Origin: Phallusia mammillata
Taxonomy: Eukaryota; Chordata; Ascidiacea; Phlebobranchia; Ascidiidae
Length of the DNA stretch: 64,000 nt
Reading direction: 5' to 3'
Assembly (NCBI GenBank): GCA_003260075.1
Contig: QLIY01000088.1
Location: 186,001-250,000, forward strand
Part shown: piece by piece, positions 50,417-61,862 of the stretch
Position numbering within the stretch: the first letter of the stretch is position 1
How the letters are laid out: each line of letters begins with the position of its first letter
Position numbers and translations under genes: made by a program
Notes under the pieces: model-generated
The model's input: the letters and a program-made list of their open reading frames with translations, nothing else
The model's database searches: none
Told to the model about the DNA's origin: nothing

Positions 50417-53400
50417 TCACGTGCTCGACTCTGATTGGTCCGCTGCACCGAGAAAGAGTTCGCTAATACGGGCAGCTTCTCGAAAACCACTCAGTAAGGC
50501 TCCATGTACCGTTGCCGGATAGTTACGCATTGTGTGTTCTCCTGAAAGATAAAATTAATCATTTTTCTCCGAGATTAAGTCTCTCTTAAAAACATTGCTT
50601 TATCTCACAGATTTAAACGTCATGTAGGTAATCATCTCTAAAAGGTAAATCCTATTCACTGTGGTGAAGTCGCATATAGATCGAACTAAAAGGTTTTTCA
50701 GTAGATGAAATAATGCTTACATAAAACCGAAGTCACCGACATATCCTTTACACGTACAGACAAAAATGAATCAACATGCATCTTATTTTAAATGTACATC
50801 GATGAGAAAATCAGCTGTTGCTGAAACGTTTGAAGGCCGCTCCCTGTTTCGTTCTATCAAAAATCTATGTTCGGAATCTCAAAGACCCCTCATACAAGGG
50901 CATACGATTTGAAAATAACTAAGTATTTATACGCAGATATAAATAAAAAGATTTTTGGCAACCTACCGGCGAAAAACACACGGGGATTACCCGATTTTGT
51001 GACTTCATCATAGTGTGTTCCCCTGCAGTCGACCGGTGCAGCCATGACGTCATAGTCCTCTCCCGACGAGCCAGTGGCAACATAAGAGTAACTGCCGTGG
51101 CTCCATGGGTCGGAACCCCATCGTGTAACAGTGTAACTTAATGGCTATGTGAAATAGAAGGTCAGAAAATAGGCGATCATTAACAGCATAATGTAACCAT
51201 AACATGTCAGGAACGAGGAAATGGGCTTCTTTTTTACCTTCATATGTTCCAAAGAGAACAAATAGTTAACGCACAAACTAGCGTTAAAGTATTGGTAAAA
51301 TAACCTCATTGGCGACAAAATAGTTACAGCAGTGGTTCCCAAAATTTTAAGCCATTAAAATTGCAAAAATAGGCAACTAAACTTAGAATTCCCAGATTTT
51401 TTACCTCAGGTACAGTAGAAGTCCCAAATATGGCCTTAAGGACAGCCAAGGCTCGAGACACAACGACACCGTCACCAACGTGTTCCATCACATTAGCCGA
51501 TTCGCCAGCCACAAGAGCAATAAGCACCGGGGCTCGGTAGATTGCCCAAAAAAGGAAGAGTTCGCCTCGGGAGTTGGTCGTTGCCCCAATGTGGCCAAAT
51601 AAGTTGGGGGCCGCTGATTCCCAGAAGGGTCGGTCAAAACATAGAACTACCTATTGTAAAGGTAAACGATGAGATTACTTCGTTTCATATAATTGCAGAT
51701 GGAGAAGAATTTTACTGATGCCTAAATCAGAAATCTTACAAAACAATCCATTCCATGGACTAGGCTTCTCTAGTTGTCTAATTAGGGAAAATAGAGAAAA
51801 ATGGCAATAATTTTATTATAATGTGGAAAAATCCAGTAAGCTGTCAGTTTAGTTCTAATCTGTTACGATTTTTCCTATGTGATGAAATCAAATTTTAATT
51901 CTAATCTAATTTGTAAACAGAAAATAAATTTAGTTTGCCAGGTCTGTTAGCAAAGCCGTTTAGTGCTTGTCGCTGGGTAGAGCCTTATGAACGTGTATGA
52001 GCAGAGTTTTAATAAAAAGAAAGTAACAAGATTGTGGTAAATTACAGAGCATAAATATTCGAAAAATCAACTTATAGTTTGTCGAAATTCCCGTTACATT
52101 TATACAACTATCAAATCTTCAAAAATCTAAGGTTTAAATACAAATAACCTTCGCCTATCGGTACTAACATATTGTAAATGTGGCTTAGTATGTTTTAAAT
52201 CTATATGTCTGGAATGTACTCTTGTATTCCAAACAAGGTGATCACTTAAAAAACAAAGTTGAGTTAAATGTGCTTTTTTGCTGGTACCTTGTTCAAATTT
52301 CCAAAGCCTAATCTCTCTATGGCTTCGGTTTTCCAAGAGGGTAGCGGGGGTTCAAATACAACAGTGGGGCCGTGGTCAAGTTCCGGGTCTGGGGGTCGCA
52401 GAACACCCAGGGGTAGAGTGCAGACCACGATGTCACAATCAATAATTGTTGGGGGCGTGTTGACATGGGTGGACTGAATCACAACACGACAACCTGAGAA
52501 AAGGCATGAATTGTATTAAATGCAGAAAGTTTTAATATTAGGGTTATTGTTTCTCTGATTAGCAAGATAAAGAATGAATGTGTTCTTGTTCAAGTCGATC
52601 AAAACAGTTTGAAGAATGTTCTTTTGAATTGATTGGTACCAAACGAATGTGACTCTTTTGAAGTAAAATTAAATCTTAAATGTACAAAACACGTAAACTT
52701 AAACAATGTTTTATTGAAATAACTCGCGTTTTGCCAGTTAAGAAACTTATACGGCTTTAAAGGATATACTTAAAGAACATAAATGCTCATTAGAAAAGCA
52801 TCGAGCCAATAAATGATAGCTCCTCATGCTTTCGCTGTTTATCACGCACAAGAAAAAACAATGTCTATCATTACGCTTATAAGAGTCCATAGAGCGTTGT
52901 GTTAAAGTTGTAAAACATTTTGACCCAACTCCAAACTTTATTATTCTTAACATCACAAACCATATCTCTTACATACACAAAGACACGTGACTTTATGTAA
53001 GAGGGATGTTTAGAATAATGACGGATACATAATGTTTGGCAACAATGACAAATCAATTCGTGATAAAAACAGTGGGTGTTTTTCTTTTAAATGGAATGTG
53101 TAAACAGTATAGCACTCACCCTCTTCCCCGTAAGTTATCTTCCTTACAGCGGCGTTCACTCTGATATCTAGGCCGTCAGCATAGGCGGTGGGAAGTATTG
53201 AATAACCGTTTCGAACTACTAAGTGACTGCCGCTAAATTCGTAAGCATCGTCCTGTGAAAATCGACAAACACCAAGATTTAGGTGAGGACTTACAATGGG
53301 TTTGTTCAAGCCCCCCAAAAAGGTATTAACTAAAATGCTGCCCAGGTTTATATATCGACAAACGGTAAGATATGGCACATTTTGATTATTGTTTGAATAT

Positions 53401-56400
53401 AGTGATGTAGTCTTGAGCGTCAACAGGTACGGATCATAAAAAAAAAAGTTTGGGCAAATCCGACGCAACCGAAGAAATTCCTTTAGTTTGAAGTTTGAAA
53501 GAGTAAGATTATGTCGATGCTGCATTTAAGTTTGCGAAATTAAAAAACTATTTGGGAAAATCTATAGGACAATAACCAATCAATTTTGATCGTGCTAATA
53601 TTTTATTGTGATGATAAATAGGTTTCAATTATTCGCTGGTTTAACGTGAAACTTTGATCTCTACGAAAAACTGTGGTTTTGGCCAAACTTCAACCAAACC
53701 ATGCACATGGCCGAAAGATATTTAAACTAACCAAGATAAATAGATAGTTTATCACAAAATGATTATAAAGAAGCCTGTATCGCATACGAACAGATGGATA
53801 TTAGACGATAAAGAGTGCATATGTCAGACAGATCATATCTAGAGTCTTACGACAGCAGGTTACGTATCAATGAAATTCCCGTGGGGTGAGATAGGTGCGG
53901 CTGCTGCGACCTACTGCAGCTGCTGGGAAACTTTCAAAGCCGAACAATATGTTATTCACGATCTAACTTAGGCTAGAGTTACCATATCTGTGTGAGCAAA
54001 ATTTTGACAGTTTTAATAAGTGTCATTGCCTGCACCAAAGTAGCATTATATAGCATGTTGTTGCATATTTACCAACACAAGCAGTACCATTTTAGGTAAA
54101 ATATCATTACTACCAAAGACAAAAAGCGCATCCATGTTTCTTAATATATTACAAAACAGAAAGTTTTACAAGTTTCATGCTGATCAGTCGTTCCGCATGT
54201 GTGTAGGCTGTATCGTGCTTCAAAACCGCACAGACACCCTGGTACGTAAAAATGTTAAGCCCCGGGAAAATAATTGTAACTACTGTGGGTTGAGCAATAG
54301 ACGCTGAAATAAGAGTAGGGTGTTTTTTCACAATAGGAGTGTTTTTAAAAATAATTTTCGGATTTAACGCCGAAATTCCGAACATGTCCGAAAAAATCCA
54401 TACGTCTGGTAATCCTAACTTAGGTCTGTTAAAATATCATCTATTCAAAAGAAAAATGTTTTCGCCCATTAGTTCAAGTGACACGAATTCCGGCCCAGAT
54501 TTCGTAATTACAATAAACTTTACAAATAGGGCTTGTACCATAAAATAACTTTTAGAGGGTTTTATGGTTTGCAAAACAACTGACAATCCAATGTGGACTT
54601 TATATTTGGACATGATTACTTGCTTTTTAATTGTATATATTTCATTGTATAATTATCAAATGCACACACCTGGTTCCAGTGCTTCAGACTCAGTTTAGCC
54701 AACGGAGCAGCGTTTGCAAATTCCAGGTTGGCGAGGTGCCAATCAAGCAACTGGCGATCTTTCGACGACAGATATACGTCACTGGGTTGGTTGTGTTCCA
54801 TTGCGGTGATTTCGGATTCAAGTTGGGAACGGCGCTCAGCAAGTTCATCATATTCCTGTAAGCATAATTTAGTGAATACATCGAAAGTAGCGTAGATTTC
54901 CGTACCTGCCACTCTTTATCATTTAAGTCTGTTTCACTTAAAATGACTAGTGCCTGAGTTTGCTGCATTTTTTACATTGGGTTTTGTCTATGTGTTCTAA
55001 ACCAGTACTGTTCAACGTTTTTTCATGTACCCTATGAAACCCATGCACCCCCCATTAAGCTACAGAAACGCAACTATTGTGTCTGATTATTAAGAGAACG
55101 AGACAGTTTTGAAGTGGTGGTATCCATACACAGACTTTTAATGCAAAATTTTTCACTTATAAATATTTTGGTAAATCCCTATGCAATCACACACACCTGT
55201 GGCTGTTGTGGGACTTGGGATTCATTTTGTACCCTATGTAAAGAGAGCTACATTTTTGCAAAAGTCCAAAAAGTTCTCATTAACATGCACACATGCAAGA
55301 ACTGCAAGGATATTACAACAGCAATGTTTTGTATAACTGTTGGCACCTTGCAAGCTGTATTCCATTTCAACAGTAAGGTTTCTTTGTCCTTTACTTCATC
55401 ATCATCTTTATTATCATCAGCCATAAGCTTGTCATAAGCCTCTCGATGTTTCTCGGCCTTATCTTCGAGTTCCAACATTTCTGACAAAACTGCTTTGAGT
55501 TGTTGGTGTAGGCTGGCAATTTGTTTCCAATGACCAAGCAATTGTTCCTTGACCTTTTTTTCTTGGAGCCTGAAAGTTTAAAACAAAAAAAAATCAGTCG
55601 ACAAAAAAAGATATTAAGAACAGTCTATCAGGCAATTTAGAATTGATTAAACAAATAACAGTCTATTTGTTGTATGGTTTTCTCTGTAATTATTCAATTG
55701 ATTCAACAGCAGTATTGTTGTGAATCCATTTTGGGCCACACTGATGTTTTAGGAGCAAAGCTGTTGTCCTCAGCGCCAACCAGAAAAACTCTTGATTACC
55801 TTCGGTTCATACTAATATGCCACATTGGATAAAGAAAATCACAAAAACTTTCTATATCAACCTGTAGTTGGATACTTATAATTTTCAGTTGAAATAAGTT
55901 CACAATTCTCTCTTGTGGACTTACTGTATAACAAGTTCAAATGCCTTCCCCAAAGACAATTGTTCTCCACGGAATGAGTCAATATTCATTTCATGACTGA
56001 GGTGGGCAGTGGCTTCCAAAAGTTTGTTAAATTCCTGTTCAATGAGCACATCTTTTTCTTTGGGGACCTGCAAATAAGTTGTGACACCAATTCCTACTTC
56101 TAACACATTTTAAATATTACTCAGTATTCCTTTTTAGTTTTTATTTTGCTAAAGTTTTTTTTTACTAAAGGTACTGCATACGCCATTTATGATATAAAAT
56201 CAAGCTTACTATTGTACATTACCCTTATTTGCCAACAAAACGGTCCTATTGAAGTTTTAGTCAAATGTGTAATGTCAATGACTGTCTTTGTTACAAAGTA
56301 AAATGAGAAAAATGCTGCTTTTCTTACCCGCTTGCCACCTGTTTCATACAAAGGACAGTCCTGCCTGATTTTATGCAGTTCCATATTGATTTGTTTGCTT

Positions 56401-58265
56401 ATGACGGTAATAGGGTTTCCTCCAAGGCCAGTGACAACCATAGCTCCCAAATCAGCAACAAATTTTCCTTTTCTGTATGTTGAAATTCTACCACCAACTC
56501 TGTCCTACAGAACCATTGCAAGTTCAAATACTGTTTAATCTGGTTAATCACATATACAATTTTTCATGAATGTTTATGGAACTAGCCATTATTCAACTTT
56601 AACCAGATCTCTTTTCAAAAAAATCATTGAACTAAAATTACCGATTAAAATTTTTATATATCAGAATAGCAATTCAGAATATATATTATGAGATGTCGAA
56701 ATGTCCATTATTTATAATAAAAACTGCTGGAAGAGCAATACTTATTTATTTATTATGTCTAGCAGCAATAGCTTATTTATGCAATTAACCAGTTTTTATA
56801 ATACATGTAAAAAATGTGGTCATTTTTAAAAATCAGTTCCCGAAACTATCAGTGTTTATTATTGGAAGTTGTGACAGAAAGAATTTAGTATAGACTTGAA
56901 TAAAACACTAAAAACTTGCATTTTCCAGAAACACAATTTAGTGTACACACCCTTGCTTCAACAACAATCACTTCCATCCCAAACGACGTGAGCTGCCGAG
57001 CAGCCGCTAGTCCAGCAATTCCTGCTCCTATGACCACCACCTTACCTTTCTTTACTCCTGTTTGTCAACAACAAAAAACTAAAGTTACAAAATGGTTCTA
57101 AAATTCAAAAATGTAGATGACCTAGATTGCTTACTTCGAATAGGATGGATGCGTTTAAAAATTCCAAAATTGATGAAACCGTGTATTTCAAGGTATTTGT
57201 GTATGCGTAAGCTGAGTTGAATATAATCAGCTTTGATTTCTTTTGATTCTGCCATGCTTTGAACAGCTATTTCATATATTAGTTCCACCTTTGGATTGTC
57301 AAGCCATAGCTGTAGCTATAAACATGCAAAATTTTAGAATGTCTACTGTTTTTTTTTAACAGACAAATTTATTGGTCAAAATTACCCATTTAACATAACT
57401 CTTTTAGTTTCTCCATGCATGTTTTGGCCATTAGTTTTCACCTAACTTGTTGGCACACATAGTCTGAACATTATGCCTATACATTTAAATATAAATCTTA
57501 TGAATTTTGATATAGCAGTAATTCAGCACTAAATTACAAGAACACATGGCTTTCTAGTATTCTGAATCACAGCTTACAATTCTGTTCCGAATAAACAGAA
57601 AATGTTTTAATATGTCTGGAGATCCCTTGTCAACATCTGGAAATAATGATTTTTCTTCTGGTGAAAGTTCATTGGGTGGAAGGCGACTTTGAAATGCTGC
57701 ACCTTCTAATCCAAGAGCTGAACAATATGTATTAATGGACTTTATTGTATAAAGTAGATGTGGTATTATCAAACAACAGCACGGCCAGTCTGCAGAACAT
57801 GGCAGTTCCCGACGAAATCTAGTGCGTGCAGGACCGACATGTCCCGCATGCATGCGGGCAAGACCTATTTCAGCAGGTGAAAAGCAAGTGATATAGGTCA
57901 AGATGGGACATTTGAATGCCTTTGGTGCAAAAATTCCGCGTGCAACCCCGAAAAATTGGTAAGTTTTTTTTTCAAAAAAAATCGCGTGTGCAGCTGCCAT
58001 ACTCTGCAGGCTGGCAGCATGGTACAACCTTTTGTCTGTAACTATTGGACAATCATATTATAGTCCTAAAATCACTAACAATTCGCCTGCAAAAAATTTT
58101 GGCCAATACACAACATTTTGTACCTTTAGAGTTTAGACTTTAGTTGGACTAATAAACACTTCTTTATTAAAGACAATAGAAGGCTGAAAGCCTGAAGAAT
58201 TTTGTACACATTTGTTTAAACCCCCACATCGTTTTAAACCTACCTTCAGTCTCTAGGTCATCCAT
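50417..58265 (-). CDS. KDM1A: Lysine-specific histone demethylase 1 (LSD1/KDM1A)
   Basis: Fourteen exons: 58244-58265, 57578-57717, 57135-57315, 56951-57057, 56328-56504, 55925-56067, 55395-55569, 54906-54962, 54670-54855, 53120-53252, 52288-52493, 51405-51650, 50967-51144, 50417-50541. All are GT-AG and in phase, giving 691 aa. SWIRM domain about 8-110 ([31 protein letters not shown]), FAD loop GAGIAG at 125-130, helical Tower insert about 255-350 ending EYDELAE, then [21 protein letters not shown] with the conserved catalytic lysine (K509), and C-terminal [19 protein letters not shown]. This nuclear FAD enzyme oxidatively removes methyl groups from H3K4me1/2, with CoREST binding the Tower. 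The long disordered N-terminus of vertebrate LSD1 is absent; an in-frame stop lies just before the ATG. A poorer alternative donor at 55347 would lengthen exon 7. Confidence 0.96.
51331..51350. mobile_element. hAT-terminus-like motif in an LSD1 intron
   Basis: GCAGTGGTTCCCAAAATTTT resembles a hAT end. No partner end was found, so it may be a remnant or chance. Confidence 0.25.
51757..51950. mobile_element. Short decayed relative of the 19799 hAT-type element, in an LSD1 intron
   Basis: CTCTAGTTGTCTAATTAGGG, AAAATGGCAATAATTTTA, TTTTAATTCTAATCTAATTT and a terminal TTTAGTTTGCCAGGTCTGTT follow the order of the ends of the 19799-21364 element. It appears to be an internally deleted derivative. 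Confidence 0.6.
56716..56810. repeat. MITE-like remnant in an LSD1 intron
   Basis: AAACTGCTGGAAGAGCAATA and AGCAGCAATAGCTTATTTAT resemble the end of the MITE at 34165-34313 and the 37975 repeat. Confidence 0.4.
57775..58020. other. GC-richer insert in LSD1 intron 1 with a 16-bp palindrome
   Basis: Base composition rises sharply against the AT-rich intron. CCCGCATGCATGCGGG at 57843-57858 is a perfect palindrome. It could be an inserted repeat, since abrupt edges are suggested, or a regulatory island. No termini or copies elsewhere in the window were found. Confidence 0.35.
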
Positions 58266-58269
58266 ATTT

Positions 58270-59250
58270 GCAAGATTTTATGTGCCTTTATTCAGATTTT
58301 AGTTCTAAACTTCAAAAGGTATTCCATAAAATTCTGTTCAAAAATAATTGTTTGGATCATTTTCATGACAAATTAACAATGCTGTTTTTGTAATATTATT
58401 TTGTGCAACTACAAAAAAACTAAGTAAAGTCGAATTTATTTCTTTAACTGCAAAAACGTGGCTACTGTCAGCCGGTTGAAAATTTTGCAGAAATCTGTCA
58501 TTCTGTCTGTTGTTTTCTCTGCTGCAACCGCACGCATCTCGACAATACGCATGACTGGTTTAGCACGCTTGAGTAAATACACAGAAGTTTGGCGCAATAC
58601 CCGTTTTGTAGATTTGGTTCAAATAACAGTTTGTATTTCTACTTTAAGCACCGAAAATACCAATATTATACGAGACTGTCTTGCAATTTATAGGTGCGCT
58701 ACAGTAATAAAATATCTATGTTGTATTTTGCCCATCAGATTAAGCAGCAAGCAGACGACACCTTTTTATTTACCGGGCAATCCATATTGATGGATTTGGG
58801 TAGATCTTTACACGTAAATGTTTATTTAATAGGTAAGGGAAAGCAAATGAAATACGTTTCAAATCAGTTTACCAAACCGGTAAGGGATAATACAGTATTA
58901 ATAAGAAAATTAAAACAATATTTCAACAATATCACACGACAACTGCTTTCCATTTTACTTTTTGTAACTTGTCATCACAACATTGCATATCAATTAAAAC
59001 ATATTGCATATGTTTGAAAAAAACCCTAATTTTCTTTGTGCAATAGTACTTCAAATAGTACTCTTGTTTACACAAAAAATGATTGCAGCACATCCCATTA
59101 GTTAATACAAAATAATCATTGATTATAATACAACAATTTTCGCACAAAAATCTGTCAAGGGGGCACACACGACACACACCCATATGCCAAGTTTGGATTA
59201 AGCAGAATACAACCTTAAAGTTGTGAAAAATATTTGTTTGTTAAATCACT
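58270..59250. other. Spacer between LSD1 and the arylsulfatase gene
   Basis: Holds the LSD1 5' leader or promoter and the 3' flank of the sulfatase. Open frames at 58458-59017 (plus) and 58932-59183 (minus) show no family resemblance. Confidence 0.4.
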
Positions 59251-60548
59251 TTAATGTACCCATGGTTGCCAGTAACCATCATGTAATGCGGGATCAGATA
59301 AATGGTCACTCTTTGGAAAACACACTGGTATAGCAGTTGCATTATATGCTGCCAACTTTGCAAGCAAAGAGTCAACAATCTCTGGATAATATTGTGACAC
59401 TTCATTCTTTTCAAGAGGATCCTGCTGCACATTATACAATTGAACAAGTTTAGCATTAAATTTTTGGTATCCAGGATGGTCTGGGCCTTCTTTCTTCCAC
59501 GTAATTGTAGCATTGTTTTCATATTCGGGAGGTTCTATCCATCTGTCATCTCCTTGTTCTTTTTTTAATGGTGGGATACCAATCAGAAACATGAATCATT
59601 TCCTTATTGTGGATTTCATTTTCTTTGGGAAAATTAAACAAAGGGCTGTTTACAAACCCAACTCCTTTGATTCCACCTTCCCATAAAGTAAGCTTTCTGC
59701 CTCTCAGAGGATAGTTATTGCCACCATATAGAGTCTGTCCACCATTATCTGTTGATAATATAAGAATTGTGTTCTCCCACATTCCTACTGATTTCAGATG
59801 CTCTGTAACATTCTTTACTGCCTCATCTAAGGCAGAGACCATACCACCGTAAGTCCTTCGGTTCCTATCATTAATGTATTCAAATTGATCAACATACTCC
59901 TTTGGTGCCTGTAAAGGGTTGTGGACAGATTGAAAGGCTAGGTATAAAAACATTGGCTGACTAGTGTTTCGCCTATCAATCGATTCAATGGCTTTTCTCG
60001 CATACAAGTGTGCTGAGTATTCTCCAATTTCAGGATCTGCTGGCCCATTTTCTGACTCAATATCAAACCCACAATAGACTGTTTCATCACATCGAAACCT
60101 TGCATAGTAATCTTCTGCACTTGTAAAGTAACCATAATACTTGGTAAAGCCTCTATTCCAAGGCAAATACTCATCCTTGTAGAAACCAAGATGCCATTTA
60201 CCAACCATATGAGTGTCATAGCCACATTGTTTCAATTGTTCAGGCAACAGAATGTTTTCTAATGGAACTCCATTTCTTTGTTGTGGTGTGATTACATAAT
60301 GCTGTAGTCCAGTGTGTATTTGATACCTTCCACTCATAAGCACACTTCTTGATGGAGTGCAAATAGGTTGCACATAATAGTTTTCCAGTTTGGCCCCTGC
60401 CAAGGCAAGTGAGTCTAAATAAGGAGTTTTCATGTCTGATTTGTGCTGTATTGCATGATATCCAATGTCATTGAAACCCAGATCATCAGCCAAAATGAGA
60501 GCTCTGAATTAATGCCCAAAACAAAGCAATCAGCTTCGCAACCTGCAT
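59251..60548 (-). CDS. Arylsulfatase B-like gene with a broken frame
   Basis: Two frames together cover most of an arylsulfatase B. The first (about 60502 down to 59546) has LADDLGFNDIGYH, the formylglycine motif CTPSRSVLMSGRYQ, GYDTHMVGKWHLG, STDNGGQT and ends IHVSDWYPT. The second, from about 59592 to the stop at 59251, resumes at LIGIPP and runs to WQPWVH, matching the ARSB C-terminus. The two frames overlap on the same bases, so an intron cannot join them. Roughly 90-95 residues expected between DWYPT and WKLLIGIP are missing. A hydrophobic MQVAKLIALFWALIQSS starting at 60548 looks like a signal peptide but is out of frame; alternatively a splice acceptor at 60504 leads into ALILADDLG. 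ARSB removes sulfate from N-acetylgalactosamine 4-sulfate in lysosomes. Either a recent pseudogene or an assembly collapse. Confidence 0.85.
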
Positions 60549-61820
60549 TGTTGAAACTCAGTATGGACTATTTAATAATAAAGCAAAATAGATCTAAGTT
60601 CACAAATGTAAGCAGGTAAATTTCGACTGTCCTGAACAGATTTTTTAACAGCGTAACACTAACAGCATTTGTTTTGTTTGCTAACAACTATTTACTAAGT
60701 GAGTTAACAACTCAAATGCCTTTGCACTGCGGCAGTAAAGTCAAAACAAATAAATCTAACATCAGGTCAACATTAGCTACATGCAGTAGGCAATAGGTCA
60801 AAATGAATAAGGTTACAGGCTTACCAGTTCCTGTGAGTTGAGAACTTTTGCTCAAGGGAAAATCCCCTATTTAATTCACATGCGGTATTTATCAACTATT
60901 TTAAAGATATTCAACATTTAAAAGTTTACAAAACGATATTTCAACATTTAAATTTAAACTATTTGAAGTGCATGTGCTATCAGTATACTAAACATCTTTG
61001 TTTTGGTTTCATTTTCGGTTCAAAGTTTTTATTGTTTTAGTGGTATTTTTTTCTTTTTGTGTGAAATCAAAACACTTTGTGCAAGAACCTCATCATTTTA
61101 ATAGCACAACGCACAAAGGAGACAATTTGACGTTTGATAAAACTTACAATTAAAAATGCGCTCAGATACGAAAATACGTTTGCGTGTTGTTCGGACATAA
61201 AAAGGACGTTTAGGTTGTTTCTTAATTTATCGTTGTTTTAACTGCACTGAAATTTGTCATGCATATGTGTTCAGTTTTATAAAGAAATGTTTGGTCAAAG
61301 TTACACCGCAAAACAAACTATTTATGTAACTTAAAGGCTATGTTTTATCACAGCAAACACCATTTTATGTTTTTTAGATTTTGTGTATGTTTTTCCTTAT
61401 AAAAAACACCTTTATTGAAACAATCTAAATGCGCAATCCGTTGACTGTCGAATGTTTATGCAACAATGAGTTTGAATTACATTTTTGGCAAGGCAAATTG
61501 CTTTAAAAAGGGACTGATTTTATATTTAAATGGTTTCGAGTTGCTGCAAAAATACTTGTTTTTAGGAGAAGTGCTTTAACGACCGTATGTAGCCTATTAG
61601 TAGCAGCTCACAAATTAAGCGCAAGGATTTTAAGCGGGGCGTTTGCTATTATTACGCCCCGGGAATTTTATCGCAAAAACAACTTTGTCACGATGCGCCT
61701 TACTCAGCCGGAGAATTTTAGTCAGATCATTTCTAAATGAGATGCTCCGTAGGCACGAATTTAGAACACGTTACGAAAAAAGATTGTCAACATAAATTCT
61801 TTTCAGTTTAAATTTACTGC
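60549..61820. promoter_or_regulatory. Divergent intergenic region between arylsulfatase and HSD11B1-like genes
   Basis: About 1.3 kb separates the two genes, which point away from each other. An upstream sulfatase exon may lie here: a GTAAGC donor on the minus strand near 60830 is a candidate for a leader exon. No other coding sequence was recognised. Confidence 0.35.
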
Positions 61821-61828
61821 TATATAGG
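61821..61828 (+). promoter_or_regulatory. TATA-like element of the HSD11B1-like gene
   Basis: TATATAGG lies 42 bp upstream of the ATG at 61863, at the spacing expected for a short leader. Confidence 0.45.
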
Positions 61829-61862
61829 ATAGTTGTAAAGCTGTGTTCGGACACTTTGCAAA

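Noticed and set aside
53010-53525. 171-codon minus-strand frame as one LSD1 exon
   Set aside because: Only 53120-53252 matches LSD1; clear acceptor and donor sites bound it and the rest is intron read-through.
55347-55394. Longer LSD1 exon 7 using a GTGCCA donor
   Set aside because: The donor at 55394 (GTAAAG) is better and gives a Tower domain of near-human length; the longer form would add 16 residues without a counterpart.
59546-59592. Intron joining the two arylsulfatase frames
   Set aside because: The two matching frames overlap on the same bases, leaving no room for an intron, and the residues between the motifs are missing from the region.
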